A stretch of DNA of 64,000 nucleotides, from the NCBI GenBank assembly GCA_026932145.1, contig JAIXKT010000054.1, forward strand, positions 144,185 through 208,184, given 5' to 3'. Each line of letters starts with the position of its first letter. The first letter of the stretch is position 1. Both the position numbers and the translations under genes were made by a program. The stretch is from Bacteroidia bacterium. GTDB lineage: Bacteria > Bacteroidota > Bacteroidia > J057 > JAIXKT01. Shown here piece after piece: positions 9,116 through 19,374 of this stretch. Below the pieces are notes generated by a model. That model saw only the letters and a list, made by a program, of their open reading frames with translations. It made no database searches and was not told where the DNA came from.

Positions 9116-10711
9116 TTAATTTAAGGCACATTCAATTTTGGATGTAGCTACGTTTGGCCGCTGTGCAGCCCCTAAGTAATATACAGAGTATCCGGCAATA
9201 TAGGTTTTTTGATACGCAGATAATAATAAGGGTAGTTTTTCCTTAATGGTGCTAAAAAAACCATCTTTTTCAATAATACAAGTTGGAAATTCTTTTTGGA
9301 AGGTTAGGAAAAACTCTTCAGGAGTTATGGTAAAACTTTTATCGGCAATAATTGGCACGGGATTTTGACTTGCCCAATAAAAGACTGTTTTCAGCATAAC
9401 GGGATCTACATACTTTACGGCACAAGCCTGATTCAACTGTAAATATAGTTCCGGCTGCTGATCTGTAATCCATACTTCCTGAATACTACGGCTTTGTAAC
9501 CAGCTTTTTAGTGGTTCTATAGTTGAATTTCGGGAATAAACATCATGCCAATGTTCTGTCCAGCCACCTTTTTTTAGAAAAGGTCTTGCCTTTTCAAATA
9601 ATGTATCTGAATAAGCTACCAAGAATAGCAAATAAGTAAAAATGGGATATAGTATGGACAAAGCAAAACCGGTTCTTTTAAAGAGAGGCATAATTTTTGA
9701 GTGATGAAAAATCATCAAATAAAAAACAGTTGGAAACACAATCAGATACAAATAATGAGGATATAAACGTTTCCCCCCTACCAATACAGAAAATAATCCG
9801 AATATAAACCATGAGAGCATCAAAATTTCTATCTTTCGTTGCTTTGTATTGAAAGAAAATATTCGATTGCGATAATATAAAAGCCCAATTCCGGCGAGTA
9901 ACAAAAAAGACCCAAATAATTTAAGTACTTCAAATAAATTATCTCCCCAACCCATTTTGCTGCCGGAATATACCCCATCCAGAATGTAATCAAGATTATA
10001 AATAATCCCAATTTCCCAAAAACTGGGCAGTACACCTTGTATGTGCAAAATAATGACCACAATAACCGGAAAAATCAAAGAACCTATGTGAAAGGAAATA
10101 ACTTCTGAAAAAGAAAATTTACTTGCCCATAGATAGCCAAATAAAATCGCAGCATATAAAAATATCCCTTGATATTTTAACGTAATGGCAAAGCCACAGG
10201 CTACCCCTATCCAAAATAGTTGGCTATTTCTATTTGAACCTTCGTCTGTAACCAGCCTCCAAAGGCTAAATTCAGCCATACAAATAACGGAGAGCATCCA
10301 TAGTTCAGCATTAGTCTCCTGAATATGAAATGGCACAGATAATAATAGTATAACCAAAAAAGAAGCTCGTGAAGAATATTGGGAAATAAACTTATGGTTA
10401 TACAGGGTTACGTTAAAGTATATTGCTAATATCAGTATAATCAAACATCCTGTTATTCGCATAAAGAGTAAAGAACTGCTCCCAAACGCTTCATAATAAA
10501 GCCAATAAATCCAGTACAACATTGGGGGCTTATGATCCCATATATCCAAGTAGAGCAATTTTCCTTGGCTTAATTTTTGGGCTATCAGATAATAAATAGA
10601 TTCATCGCTGGCAAAATAGTTAAGGTGCAATGACGGCAAATGCAGCAGAAATGTAAATAATATCAACAAGATAAGTAAAAAGAAACCATCAAGTGAAAAT
10701 ATATTTTTCAT
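9116..10711 (-). CDS. GT39/ArnT-like membrane glycosyltransferase
   Basis: 531 residues with roughly ten or more hydrophobic helices (starting FFLLILLILFTFLLHLP). The first periplasmic loop has the SDESIYY acidic motif and WDHKPPMLYW, both typical of polyprenyl-phosphate-sugar transferases of the PMT/ArnT (GT-C) superfamily. The C-terminal third is a soluble periplasmic region. These enzymes move a sugar from a lipid-phosphate donor to protein, lipid A or polysaccharide; the acceptor cannot be told. Convergent with the S8 gene and alone in its orientation. Confidence 0.75.
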   Translation of the reverse strand: MKNIFSLDGFFLLILLILFTFLLHLPSLHLNYFASDESIYYLIAQKLSQGKLLYLDIWDHKPPMLYWIYWLYYEAFGSSSLLFMRITGCLIILILAIYFNVTLYNHKFISQYSSRASFLVILLLSVPFHIQETNAELWMLSVICMAEFSLWRLVTDEGSNRNSQLFWIGVACGFAITLKYQGIFLYAAILFGYLWASKFSFSEVISFHIGSLIFPVIVVIILHIQGVLPSFWEIGIIYNLDYILDGVYSGSKMGWGDNLFEVLKLFGSFLLLAGIGLLYYRNRIFSFNTKQRKIEILMLSWFIFGLFSVLVGGKRLYPHYLYLIVFPTVFYLMIFHHSKIMPLFKRTGFALSILYPIFTYLLFLVAYSDTLFEKARPFLKKGGWTEHWHDVYSRNSTIEPLKSWLQSRSIQEVWITDQQPELYLQLNQACAVKYVDPVMLKTVFYWASQNPVPIIADKSFTITPEEFFLTFQKEFPTCIIEKDGFFSTIKEKLPLLLSAYQKTYIAGYSVYYLGAAQRPNVATSKIECALN

Positions 10712-10870
10712 TTTAACTGAACAGAGAAACGTTTGATTATTTTACCTAAAAAATAATTCTTATTGATTATCAGCAAATTAGATACAAATGCTAAGTGATT
10801 GCAAAGGTACATAAAGAGCTACAAAAAAAGATGAAAAATCTCTGATTCAAACGATATGGTTTATTTTATA

Positions 10871-10901
10871 TTGATTCATAAAGCAAGGCTAATTAACTTT
10901 G
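10871..10901 (+). promoter_or_regulatory. bioB promoter (Bacteroidota -33/-7)
   Basis: A TTG at 10871-10873 and TAACTTTG at 10894-10901 are separated by 20 bp, the expected spacing. The ATG of bioB is 17 nt further on. No BirA-like operator was recognised. Confidence 0.6.
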
Positions 10902-10918
10902 TCCATTCAAAATAAAAT

Positions 10919-11893
10919 ATGTCAGAAAATCAAAAAGAGTGGAGTTTTGCAGAAATTCAGGCTATTTATCATCAACCTATATTAGACTTAGTATTTCAGG
11001 CAGCAACAGTTCACCGTCAATATAATAACCCCAACCAGATTCAGGTATGTACTTTAGTTTCCATTAAAACAGGAGGCTGTACCGAAGACTGTGCTTACTG
11101 CTCTCAATCAGTTAAGTATCAAACAGATATTGAAGTTCATAAATTAATGGACGTTGAAACGGTATTAACTTTGGCTGATGAAGCTAAGCAAAATGGTTCA
11201 ACTCGTTTATGCTTAGGTGCTGCTTGGCGTGAACTACGTGATAATAAAGATTTTGATAAGATTTTAGATATAATCAGTAAAGTAAAAGAACGCGGCTTAG
11301 AGGTTTGCTGCACCTTAGGAATGTTGACCGAAGAACAGGCTAAAAGGCTTCAAGAAGCCGGCTTAGATGCCTATAATCATAATTTAGATACCTCACCGGA
11401 ATATTATAGCGAAATAATCACTACCCGAACCTATGAAGATAGATTAAGAACGTTGGAAAATGTTCAGAAAGCAGGTATTTCCCTATGCTGCGGAGGTATT
11501 ATCGGCTTAGGAGAATCCGATAGCGATAGAATTAGGATGCTACAAATATTAGCGAACCGAAATCCTTACCCAGATTCAGTGCCGGTAAATGCTTTGGTGC
11601 CCGTTTCCGGAACTCCCTTGGAAAATCAGCCCCGAGTGCAGATTTGGGACATACTTAGAATGGTGGCAACGGCTCGCATCATCATGCCGGCAGCTAAGGT
11701 ACGGTTATCAGCCGGAAGAGCTACCATGAGCACCGTAGAACAAGCAATATGCTTCTTGGCCGGTGCTAACTCCATTTTCGCCGGCGAAAAACTGCTGACA
11801 ACGCCCAATAAATCACAAATAGAAGACCAAGAATTATTTCAACTACTTGGTTTAGAGCCTTTACCACAACTGATAGAAACACATTCCCATTAA
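10919..11893 (+). CDS. bioB: Biotin synthase
   Basis: Radical-SAM enzyme that inserts sulphur into dethiobiotin. 324 residues with the 4Fe-4S triad CTEDCAYC (Cys54, 58, 61), the CCTLG cysteine pair region, YNHNLDT, and LSAGR near the C-terminus that supplies the arginine ligand of the 2Fe-2S cluster. The family length is normal. No other biotin gene is next to it; the following gene is half of transketolase, so biotin genes are probably dispersed in this genome. Confidence 0.97.
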   Translation: MSENQKEWSFAEIQAIYHQPILDLVFQAATVHRQYNNPNQIQVCTLVSIKTGGCTEDCAYCSQSVKYQTDIEVHKLMDVETVLTLADEAKQNGSTRLCLGAAWRELRDNKDFDKILDIISKVKERGLEVCCTLGMLTEEQAKRLQEAGLDAYNHNLDTSPEYYSEIITTRTYEDRLRTLENVQKAGISLCCGGIIGLGESDSDRIRMLQILANRNPYPDSVPVNALVPVSGTPLENQPRVQIWDILRMVATARIIMPAAKVRLSAGRATMSTVEQAICFLAGANSIFAGEKLLTTPNKSQIEDQELFQLLGLEPLPQLIETHSH

Positions 11894-11978
11894 TTAAGTT
11901 CTTCATTCATAAGATACTAAATTAGCATAAAGCGCAGCATTATTATTTAAAAAAAACACCATTACCTAAGATAAAAGT

Positions 11979-12941
11979 ATGAGTATTTTGGCTCATTTTT
12001 CAGTTTCCGGGCAAAAAGACACCCGTTCCGGATTTGGAGCAGGATTGTTAGAATTAGGAAACAAAAATCCTAACGTAGTAGCCTTGTGTGCAGACCTAAC
12101 AGGCTCTTTGAAAATGGAAGCATTCCAAAAACAGCATCCGGATCGGTTTTTTCAGTGCGGAATCGCAGAAGCCAATATGATAGGAGTAGCCGCCGGACTA
12201 ACTATTGGCGGAAAAATCCCCTTTGTGGGTACATTTGCCATTTTCGCAGCCGGTCGAGTATATGACCAAGTTCGCCAATCGGTGTGTTATTCTGAAAAGA
12301 ATGTTAAGATCTGTGCTTCCCATGCCGGCTTAACCCTCGGAGAAGACGGCGCAACCCACCAAGCCTTAGAAGACATCGGCCTGATGAAAATGCTGCCTAA
12401 CATGACCGTTATTGTTCCCTGCGACTATAACCAAACACGATTGGCTACCATAGCCTTAGAAAAGCACTACGGCCCAGCTTATTTACGCTTCGGAAGACCC
12501 GCATGGCCAATTTTCACCACAGAAAATGACCCAAATTTTGAAATCGGAAAAGTTCAGATACTAACGGAAGGAAAAGACGTAACCATTTTTGCCTGCGGTC
12601 ACCTTGTATGGAAAGCAATAGAGGCAGCAGACACTTTAAACCAACAAGGGATTTCTTGTGAAGTTATTAACGTACATACAATCAAACCATTAGATATTTT
12701 CGGAATTCTAAAAAGTGCTGCTAAAACAAGGCGGGTGGTTACTGCCGAAGAGCATCAAGAAGCCGGCGGTATGGGCGAAAGCATAGCCAGAGTGCTATCC
12801 CAAAAACTACCAACACCGATAGAAACAGTAGCCGTCCGAGATACATTTGGCGAAAGCGGAACCCCAACCGAACTAATGACAAAATATAAACTTGACAGCC
12901 AAAACATCATTGAAGCAGTAAATACAGTTTTGAATAGATAG
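11979..12941 (+). CDS. Transketolase, C-terminal subunit (split enzyme)
   Basis: 320 residues covering the pyrimidine-binding domain ([28 protein letters not shown] with the catalytic Glu) and the C-terminal transketolase domain ([17 protein letters not shown]). The cofactor-diphosphate domain with GDG...N is absent and is encoded separately at 40104. Together the halves would make the two-carbon ketol transferase of the pentose phosphate pathway. It follows bioB after 85 bp. Confidence 0.92.
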   Translation: MSILAHFSVSGQKDTRSGFGAGLLELGNKNPNVVALCADLTGSLKMEAFQKQHPDRFFQCGIAEANMIGVAAGLTIGGKIPFVGTFAIFAAGRVYDQVRQSVCYSEKNVKICASHAGLTLGEDGATHQALEDIGLMKMLPNMTVIVPCDYNQTRLATIALEKHYGPAYLRFGRPAWPIFTTENDPNFEIGKVQILTEGKDVTIFACGHLVWKAIEAADTLNQQGISCEVINVHTIKPLDIFGILKSAAKTRRVVTAEEHQEAGGMGESIARVLSQKLPTPIETVAVRDTFGESGTPTELMTKYKLDSQNIIEAVNTVLNR

Positions 12942-13028
12942 CTGCTGCCTAATAATAAAATACTCCAAAATAGCTGATAAAACACATCAATATAATAACT
13001 TAACCGTTTTTTTAAGCTACCATTTAAG

Positions 13029-14993
13029 ATGAGACTTTTCTACACACAAGCAATATTCCTATTGTTTTGGGGATATTGTATTGGCGGATATTGCCAGAAA
13101 ATATGTAAGTATGAACCTAAAAACGGATTATCTCCCCACCGTTTTAACAAAACACAATTGGCTTCTGAAGCACAGATAGACCTAATGAACCGCTATGATT
13201 TAAGATTTGCATGGCTAAATTTATCGGTAGAGCATACCGCCACAACTATATCCGGAAATACTTTGCTGCGCGCCACTGCCTTACAAGCCTTAGATACTTT
13301 CGCATTTCAACTTTCTGCTGAATTAACAATTGACTCTGTGTTGGTTAATGGAGTTAAGAGCAATTTTTTTCATAGTAATGACGAAAGTCAGGTTTTTTTG
13401 TCCAACATAATTTCGGTAGGCCAAACTGCGGATTTTCAAATTTACTATCATGGAACGCCTACACTTGGCTCCGGTATCTTCAATGAGACTTCCCCTACTT
13501 GGCAAAACCAAGTAACCTACACCCTAAGCGAACCCTACGGCGCATTTGAATGGTGGCCAAGCAAGCAAATCTTACATGATAAATTGGATTCTGTGTATGT
13601 CTTTATCACAACCAGCAACATCAACAAAGTTGGCTCAAATGGCACCCTAACAGCAACAGTTCCATTACCTGCCAATAAAGTTCGATACGAATGGAAATGC
13701 CGCTATCCGATTGATTATTATTTAGTTTCCTTTGCCGTAGCGCAATATGTTGAATACAGCCAAAAAGTGAAAATCAATGGTTATCCGGATTCCGTGTTGT
13801 TTCAGAATTTTATCTATGATAACCCGCAGACCTTAATTCAGTTTCAATCTGAAATTGACAAAACGCCGGCTATGTTGCGTTATTTTTCGGATATTTTTGG
13901 AGTTTATCCTTTTTCGGCAGAAAAATACGGGCACAAAATGGCTCCAATATCCGGCGGCATGGAGCACCAAACCATGACGACCTTAGGTTTCTTTGATGCT
14001 GAGTTAGTTGCCCACGAGTTAGCGCACCAATGGTTTGGAGACCAAGTAACCTGCGCCTCTTGGATAGACCTATGGCTTAATGAAGGATTCGCAAGCTATG
14101 CAGAAATTCTTTATAATGAACACTTTACACCAGCAAACTTAACTACAAAACTGAATGATGTTTTTGATAATGCCATATCTAAGCCGGACGGGAGCGTTTA
14201 TGTAACAGATACTTTAAGCCAAAATAGACTGTTTTCTTCCCGTTTAACCTACAACAAAGCCTCAGCCGTAATCCATACATTACGGTTTATGCTCAATAAC
14301 GACTCTCTATTCTTCGCGGTGCTGCAAAATTATCAACAACAATTTCGCCATTCTGTGGCTACCACAGAAGACTTTATTCAGTTAGTAGAACAAATGACCG
14401 CTAAGTCTTGGCAAACATTTTTTCAGCAATGGATTTATGGAGAAGGTTATCCAAGTTATAGCGGACGTTGGAATAGCGTAGCAGATACATTATGGATAGA
14501 ATTAAACCAATTTGGCTCAACGATAAACCCTGATTTTTTTGACACTGACTTAGAATTACGCCTAAGCAGCCCTTCTAAACCGGATACAATAGTCCGCATT
14601 CACCATGCAGCCGTTCCAACTACCATTTTAAAAATTCCTTTTCAGGGCACTGTGAGCCAGATTACAACAGATCCCAAACAATGGATTTTGGACAAAAATG
14701 AAGGCTTTTACATAGATCCTTCGTTTGGAATAACTTCAAGAGAGGCAGATAGCTGGCTAAATTGGCGTATTTTCCCGAATCCGGCAAAAAACTACTGCAC
14801 CTTAGAATTTATTCAGCTAAAACCTGAAACCCAAATGATTATACATGATTTAACCGGAAAAATAATAAAAAAAACACCGATAAATGAACTCCAAACCATC
14901 ATCCCCTTAGATGATATACCTCCCGGGACGTATCTTGTAGAAGTAAAAAACCAATCCTATTCCCAAACACAGAAGTTGGTGTTAATGCCATAG
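13029..14993 (+). CDS. M1-family aminopeptidase-like protein with T9SS sorting domain
   Basis: 654 residues: leader (FLLFWGYCIGGYCQ), N-terminal beta domain, M1 gluzincin domain, T9SS C-terminal domain (WRIFPNPAKNY and on). The zinc site HELAH (329-333) with the second Glu in LNEGFASYAE is intact. The exopeptidase motif normally written GxMEN is GGMEH (309-313), an unusual change at the last position that may alter N-terminal amine recognition. Probably exported to the cell surface. Substrate unknown. Confidence 0.9.
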   Translation: MRLFYTQAIFLLFWGYCIGGYCQKICKYEPKNGLSPHRFNKTQLASEAQIDLMNRYDLRFAWLNLSVEHTATTISGNTLLRATALQALDTFAFQLSAELTIDSVLVNGVKSNFFHSNDESQVFLSNIISVGQTADFQIYYHGTPTLGSGIFNETSPTWQNQVTYTLSEPYGAFEWWPSKQILHDKLDSVYVFITTSNINKVGSNGTLTATVPLPANKVRYEWKCRYPIDYYLVSFAVAQYVEYSQKVKINGYPDSVLFQNFIYDNPQTLIQFQSEIDKTPAMLRYFSDIFGVYPFSAEKYGHKMAPISGGMEHQTMTTLGFFDAELVAHELAHQWFGDQVTCASWIDLWLNEGFASYAEILYNEHFTPANLTTKLNDVFDNAISKPDGSVYVTDTLSQNRLFSSRLTYNKASAVIHTLRFMLNNDSLFFAVLQNYQQQFRHSVATTEDFIQLVEQMTAKSWQTFFQQWIYGEGYPSYSGRWNSVADTLWIELNQFGSTINPDFFDTDLELRLSSPSKPDTIVRIHHAAVPTTILKIPFQGTVSQITTDPKQWILDKNEGFYIDPSFGITSREADSWLNWRIFPNPAKNYCTLEFIQLKPETQMIIHDLTGKIIKKTPINELQTIIPLDDIPPGTYLVEVKNQSYSQTQKLVLMP

Positions 14994-15043
14994 TTGTTAA
15001 AACTTTATTCTGGTTAAAAAGGTCTTAGTAAGCAAAATTATAT

Positions 15044-15051
15044 TAACTTTG
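15044..15051 (+). promoter_or_regulatory. Putative -7 element upstream of the 15072 gene
   Basis: TAACTTTG, full match to TAnnTTTG, 20 nt before the GTG start at 15072. It supports the GTG start and a promoter for this gene and the following dehydrogenase. Confidence 0.45.
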
Positions 15052-15071
15052 GGCGCAAAATCAACAAAGTT

Positions 15072-16190
15072 GTGCAGAAGAAGTTATTAGTAGTTTTAGG
15101 AACCTTTTTTTTCTTGCTATCCTTTCGTGGATTTGCCTTAGACGGAGATGAAGCACGTCCATTAGCGGACATCGAAAAAGAATTGAAAGTATGGGGAACA
15201 GACATCCTAACCCATGATTCAATTGAATACAAAATAGCACTGAATGAACGCTTTATCCAGAGATTGAAAACGGTATTAAAGAGAGCAGATAGTTATGACT
15301 ATCCGTTCGATTCCCTCATAACGGTTTCACGAATCAGCCCAGCAGATAACTCCTTTCGGATATTTACTTGGCAAATTGTAGATAAAGAAAAAAACTGCCG
15401 TTACTATGGAATTATCCAAAGAAAGCACTTTTTTGGCAAAAATCAGCACAGAATAATAGTAACAGAATTACGAGATAACGTTGATTACAATGTAGCTTTA
15501 GAATCTACACCACTTACCAAAGGAGAGTGGTTTGGCGCGATATATTACAAACCCAGATATTCTGACTATGGCGTTTTGACTTATACGGGAACGTTTTTTC
15601 GCCAAAAAGCCTTGACTCCCGGCTTAAAGAAAGAAAAAGTAAAATTTTACGTACTTCTTGGCTGGAACGGCCATGATAACGCCACCCAATATAAAGTTAT
15701 AGACGTAATAATTTTCCCCCGCGAAGACAGTTCCAAAATCTATTTTGGAGCACCTATATTCTATGCAGGAACAGGAATTCCCAAACATCGTATCATTTTT
15801 GAGTATTCTGATAATGCAAATTTTTCTTGTAATCAAGCATTTATAGAAGGAAAAAAATCTAAAAAGAAGAAGTTAGCAATTGTTTTTGACCATTTAGCAA
15901 AATCCAATAAAACCAACCCTACCTCAAACTCATGGGACTACGGCGCAGACGGGTCTTATGACGCACTTCGCTTTGTGAACCGCTATCATGACCAACGAAA
16001 AGGTTTTTTTGTATTCCAAAAAAATGTAACCGTTTATGATCCTTCACTCAAAAAATATGACCCCAAAGTCATCCAAAAACAATATGAAGAAGAGGCAAAA
16101 CGCCTTAAACAATATAACCTTGACTTGAAGAAAAATAAACCCAAGTCAGACCCAAACAGCAACAATAATTCTACTAATAAACCTAAATAA
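15072..16190 (+). CDS. Secreted protein of unknown function
   Basis: 372 residues from a GTG start chosen because it begins a clean signal peptide (MQKKLLVVLGTFFFLLSFRGFA) 20 nt after a promoter motif. No catalytic motif was recognised. The body is mixed, with several aromatic beta-like stretches (YYGIIQRKHFFG, VKFYVLLGWNGHD). The last 40 residues are a charged low-complexity tail rich in Lys, Asn and Ser. It ends 2 bp before the 3-hydroxyacyl-CoA dehydrogenase gene, so the two are probably co-transcribed, although one is exported and the other cytosolic. Confidence 0.7.
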   Translation: MQKKLLVVLGTFFFLLSFRGFALDGDEARPLADIEKELKVWGTDILTHDSIEYKIALNERFIQRLKTVLKRADSYDYPFDSLITVSRISPADNSFRIFTWQIVDKEKNCRYYGIIQRKHFFGKNQHRIIVTELRDNVDYNVALESTPLTKGEWFGAIYYKPRYSDYGVLTYTGTFFRQKALTPGLKKEKVKFYVLLGWNGHDNATQYKVIDVIIFPREDSSKIYFGAPIFYAGTGIPKHRIIFEYSDNANFSCNQAFIEGKKSKKKKLAIVFDHLAKSNKTNPTSNSWDYGADGSYDALRFVNRYHDQRKGFFVFQKNVTVYDPSLKKYDPKVIQKQYEEEAKRLKQYNLDLKKNKPKSDPNSNNNSTNKPK

Positions 16191-16192
16191 AA

Positions 16193-17053
16193 ATGATTCA
16201 AGGCTACCAAAATGTATCCGTAATCGGTGCCGGAACTATGGGAAACGGTATTGCACACGTATTTGCCCAATCCGGCTATTCTGTAACACTTATTGACATC
16301 AGCCAAGACAGGCTAAGCGCAGCACTCAGTACAATTTCCGGAAATTTAGACCGGCAGGTAAAAAAAGGAACTATCACCGAAGAAGCTAAAGCTAAGACAT
16401 TAGCCAATATTAAACCTGTTACTTCATTACAAGAAGGAGTTTCCAGCAGCAATTTAGTGGTAGAAGCCGCCACTGAAAATATGGAACTAAAACTCAAAAT
16501 ATTCAGAGAAATAGATACCTATGCTCCGGCGAATGCCATTTTAGCTTCCAATACCTCCTCTATCTCAATAACCCAAATTGCTGCCGTAACCAAGCGTAGC
16601 CAATCCGTAATCGGAATGCACTTTATGAACCCCGTGCCAATGATGAAACTCGTTGAAATCATCAAAGGCTATGATACCAGTGCTTCCTGCTTAGAAACAA
16701 TATTAACAATAAGCCGCGACTTAGGAAAAGAACCGGTAGAAGTAAACGACTATCCGGGATTTGTAGCCAATAGAATCTTAATCCCGATGATTAATGAAGC
16801 TATTTATACTTTATATGAGGGAATTGCTACCAAAGAAGCTATTGATTCGGTAATGAAGTTAGGCATGGCGCACCCAATGGGCCCCTTAGCCTTAGCAGAC
16901 TTTATCGGCTTAGATGTAGTTTTAGCTATCTTAAAAGTTTTATACGAAGGTTTTGGAAACCCGAAATTTGCCCCATGTCCCCTATTGGTAAATATGGTTG
17001 CAGCAGGCCATTTAGGTAAAAAAACCGGAAAAGGATTTTATACATACGCCTAA
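16193..17053 (+). CDS. hbd: 3-hydroxybutyryl-CoA dehydrogenase
   Basis: NAD(P)-dependent oxidation/reduction between 3-hydroxyacyl-CoA and 3-ketoacyl-CoA. 286 residues with the Rossmann loop VIGAGTMGNGIAH at the N-terminus, the SNTSSISIT segment, the catalytic GMHFMNPVP histidine and the C-terminal PMGPLALADFIGLD and GKKTGKGFYTY signatures. Single-domain length rules out a fused FadB-type protein. It could serve beta-oxidation, butyrate metabolism or, as PaaH, phenylacetyl-CoA breakdown; paaBC lie about 5 kb away, which is suggestive only. A terminator follows. Confidence 0.93.
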   Translation: MIQGYQNVSVIGAGTMGNGIAHVFAQSGYSVTLIDISQDRLSAALSTISGNLDRQVKKGTITEEAKAKTLANIKPVTSLQEGVSSSNLVVEAATENMELKLKIFREIDTYAPANAILASNTSSISITQIAAVTKRSQSVIGMHFMNPVPMMKLVEIIKGYDTSASCLETILTISRDLGKEPVEVNDYPGFVANRILIPMINEAIYTLYEGIATKEAIDSVMKLGMAHPMGPLALADFIGLDVVLAILKVLYEGFGNPKFAPCPLLVNMVAAGHLGKKTGKGFYTYA

Positions 17054-17098
17054 CCACAGCGAAACAACTTCGTATCAAATTTATAACTTTATCACATA

Positions 17099-17140
17099 AC
17101 CCGCTACTGTATTTTTCAAAATCGGATTACAGTAGCGGGT
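17099..17140. terminator. Hairpin terminator after hbd
   Basis: A perfect 13-bp stem ACCCGCTACTGTA / TACAGTAGCGGGT at 17099-17111 and 17128-17140 with a 16-nt loop, followed by GTTTTATTTG. It closes the 15072-17053 unit. The remaining 17141-17443 is AT-rich and holds only the nuoM promoter motif that I can see. Confidence 0.75.
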
Positions 17141-17390
17141 GTTTTATTTGAATTCAGTTATAATTAAGCTAAGTACACAAAAAAAATTAAATAGTTGATA
17201 TTTAGGTTGTTATATTTTAAAATAAATGTTCTTGACACATAACCGAACCCATATTTAAAGATTGATATAGCTTTATTGCTGTATTTTTTGAGTCATGGTA
17301 GTGCTTTAGCTGTCGGTTAGGAATACAAAAAAAGTTATGTAGTTATTTAGGGCTTCAATAACGGTAAAAAAATGGCCTGAAATTGTGTAT

Positions 17391-17398
17391 TAAATTTG
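17391..17398 (+). promoter_or_regulatory. Putative -7 element for nuoM
   Basis: TAAATTTG matches TAnnTTTG and lies 45 nt before the chosen ATG at 17444. No good -33 element is seen. Confidence 0.4.
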
Positions 17399-17443
17399 GA
17401 CAAGTAGTTGAAATTGCGCTATCTTTGGGCGATTTTTACCATC

Positions 17444-19009
17444 ATGGAGAAAGAAACAGCTAGTGCTTTGCTCAATGTCCTTATCTTTTTACCTTTAATA
17501 GGTATTCCGGTGCTTTGGGCAATGAAAGATAAACAGGTTAAATATGCAGCCTTATTCTTTTCAGTAATACCGATGCTATTATCTTGGGTTCTTTATTTTC
17601 AGTACCTGAGGTTTAGTACTGTGGAAGCTGCTACTGACGGGATGGTTCTACAAACAACATGGAATTGGTTTGGTGGCCACTTAGGCCCTGAATGGTACAC
17701 TCGTTTTGATATTAAATTTATGACCGGTGTGGATGGCATTTCCATTTACTTAGTGCTGCTTACTACCCTATTATTTCCTTTATCTATTTGGTTTTCATGG
17801 TCTTCGGTACATGAAAAAGAAAAGCAATACTATATGTTGTTGCTTTTGCTGTTCTGTGGAGTATTAGGTGTATTTGTATCCTTAGACTTGATTTTATTCT
17901 ATCTGTTTTTTGAACTTGGTTTAATACCAATGTATTTATTGATAGGGATTTGGGGGGGTAAAAACCGAATTTACGCAGCGGTAAAGTTCTTTTTATATAC
18001 ACTGGTTGGTTCTTTAATGATGTTAGTTGCTATTTTATACATTGGCAACTTAGCCGCTCAAGATAATGCGGGGATTTTTACTACGGATTTTTATAAGTTA
18101 ATCAATCTCAAGATACCTTCGGATATTCAGTCGTGGTTGTTTTTAGGTTTTGCATTGAGTTTTGCCATTAAAGTGCCTTTATTTCCGTTACACACTTGGT
18201 TACCGGATGCGCACGTTCAGGCTCCAACCTCCGGATCTGTTATTTTGGCGGGGGTACTTTTAAAGATGGGTACTTATGGCTTAGTCCGGTTTTGTTTACC
18301 CTTTTTCCCACAAGCATCAGTTATGTTTGCTCCTTACTTATGTACGTTAGGGGTAATCGGTATTATCTACGGAGCAATGGTTTCCATGGTTCAAACGGAT
18401 ATTAAGAAACTGATAGCCTACTCTTCGGTAGCACACATGGGATTCATTATTTTAGGAATTTTTTCGATGAACCCGGACGCAATGAGCGGAGCTGTTTTGC
18501 AAATGGTCAATCACGGTATTTCCACCGGCGCATTATTCCTCATTATCGGGATGATTTATGACCGTCGCCATACACGCGAAATCAAAGATTTTCAAGGACT
18601 TGCAAAGCAAATACCTATATTTACACTGTTTTTTATGATTGCTACATTATCATCAATCGGCTTGCCGGGCCTTAATGGCTTTGTAGGAGAATTTTTGGTG
18701 CTAATCGGCTCATTCCAATCTACATTTATCGGTAAATCTTTTGCCATAATTTCTGCAACGGGAGTTATTATCGCTGCAATTTATATGCTCTGGATGTTTA
18801 GACGAGTGATGTTCGGCGAATTAGATAAACAAGAAAACAAAGAATTAACAGATTTAACGCGCAATGAAGTATTGATACTCATGCCGTTAGTTATATTGAT
18901 GTTTGTAATTGGGTTTCATGCAACCCCATTTTTACAAGAAATCGGAAAGTCTTCCGATAGAATCGTGGACTTTGTTGTTAATATTAACCAACAAATAACC
19001 ATGAAATAA
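17444..19009 (+). CDS. nuoM: NADH-quinone oxidoreductase subunit M
   Basis: Proton-channel subunit of respiratory complex I. The 521 residues from the ATG at 17444 (a TTG at 17408 would add 12 residues) form about 14 transmembrane helices. Conserved features include the FELGLIPMYLLIGIWGG segment with the key glutamate, the lysines of FAIKVPLFPLHTWLPDAHVQAP, and GMIYDRRHTREI. These identify NuoM rather than NuoL/NuoN or MrpD. It is isolated: no other nuo gene is within this window, unlike the usual nuoA-N cluster. Confidence 0.93.
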   Translation: MEKETASALLNVLIFLPLIGIPVLWAMKDKQVKYAALFFSVIPMLLSWVLYFQYLRFSTVEAATDGMVLQTTWNWFGGHLGPEWYTRFDIKFMTGVDGISIYLVLLTTLLFPLSIWFSWSSVHEKEKQYYMLLLLLFCGVLGVFVSLDLILFYLFFELGLIPMYLLIGIWGGKNRIYAAVKFFLYTLVGSLMMLVAILYIGNLAAQDNAGIFTTDFYKLINLKIPSDIQSWLFLGFALSFAIKVPLFPLHTWLPDAHVQAPTSGSVILAGVLLKMGTYGLVRFCLPFFPQASVMFAPYLCTLGVIGIIYGAMVSMVQTDIKKLIAYSSVAHMGFIILGIFSMNPDAMSGAVLQMVNHGISTGALFLIIGMIYDRRHTREIKDFQGLAKQIPIFTLFFMIATLSSIGLPGLNGFVGEFLVLIGSFQSTFIGKSFAIISATGVIIAAIYMLWMFRRVMFGELDKQENKELTDLTRNEVLILMPLVILMFVIGFHATPFLQEIGKSSDRIVDFVVNINQQITMK

Positions 19010-19025
19010 GCGTTAAATCCTTTCA

Positions 19026-19367
19026 ATGAAAGCTTTTTTAATAGCGTTAATATTATCATTACTACTGGGTTGGGTCTTGCCGTTTTGGGGTACGGCAATA
19101 ATAGCTTTTCTGGTATTTTTGATGCTGGGTAGTAGTGCAGTGTTTCGGGATTACCTGTGGGCGACTTTAACGGGAATACTTGTCTGGGGATTGCCGGCAA
19201 CCTATCTGTATCTATTTTCTCAGGGAAAACTTCCTATCCGTATTGCTGAAATGTTTTCACTTCCACACCCTGCGCTTACATTGGCAATAACGATTCTTAT
19301 CGGCGGAATCATAACCGGCTTGGCAGGTGCTACAGGTTCAGCAATTAAATCTATGCTACAAAAGTAG
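19026..19367 (+). CDS. Small membrane protein of unknown function
   Basis: 113 residues with about four hydrophobic helices (FLIALILSLLLGWVLPFWGTAI, FLVFLMLGSSAVF, WATLTGILVWGLPATYLYLF, LTLAITILIGGIITGLAGATGSAI). It follows nuoM after 16 bp on the same strand, so is probably co-transcribed with it. No family is recognised; it does not look like NuoK or NuoJ. It ends 7 bp before the stop of the convergent restriction enzyme gene. Confidence 0.65.
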   Translation: MKAFLIALILSLLLGWVLPFWGTAIIAFLVFLMLGSSAVFRDYLWATLTGILVWGLPATYLYLFSQGKLPIRIAEMFSLPHPALTLAITILIGGIITGLAGATGSAIKSMLQK

Positions 19368-19374
19368 CTGTTTC

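Noticed and set aside
17444..19009. MrpD/MnhD antiporter subunit instead of NuoM
   Set aside because: The FELGLIPMYLLIGIWGG and LHTWLPDAHVQAP stretches and length are those of NuoM, and no mrp genes flank it.
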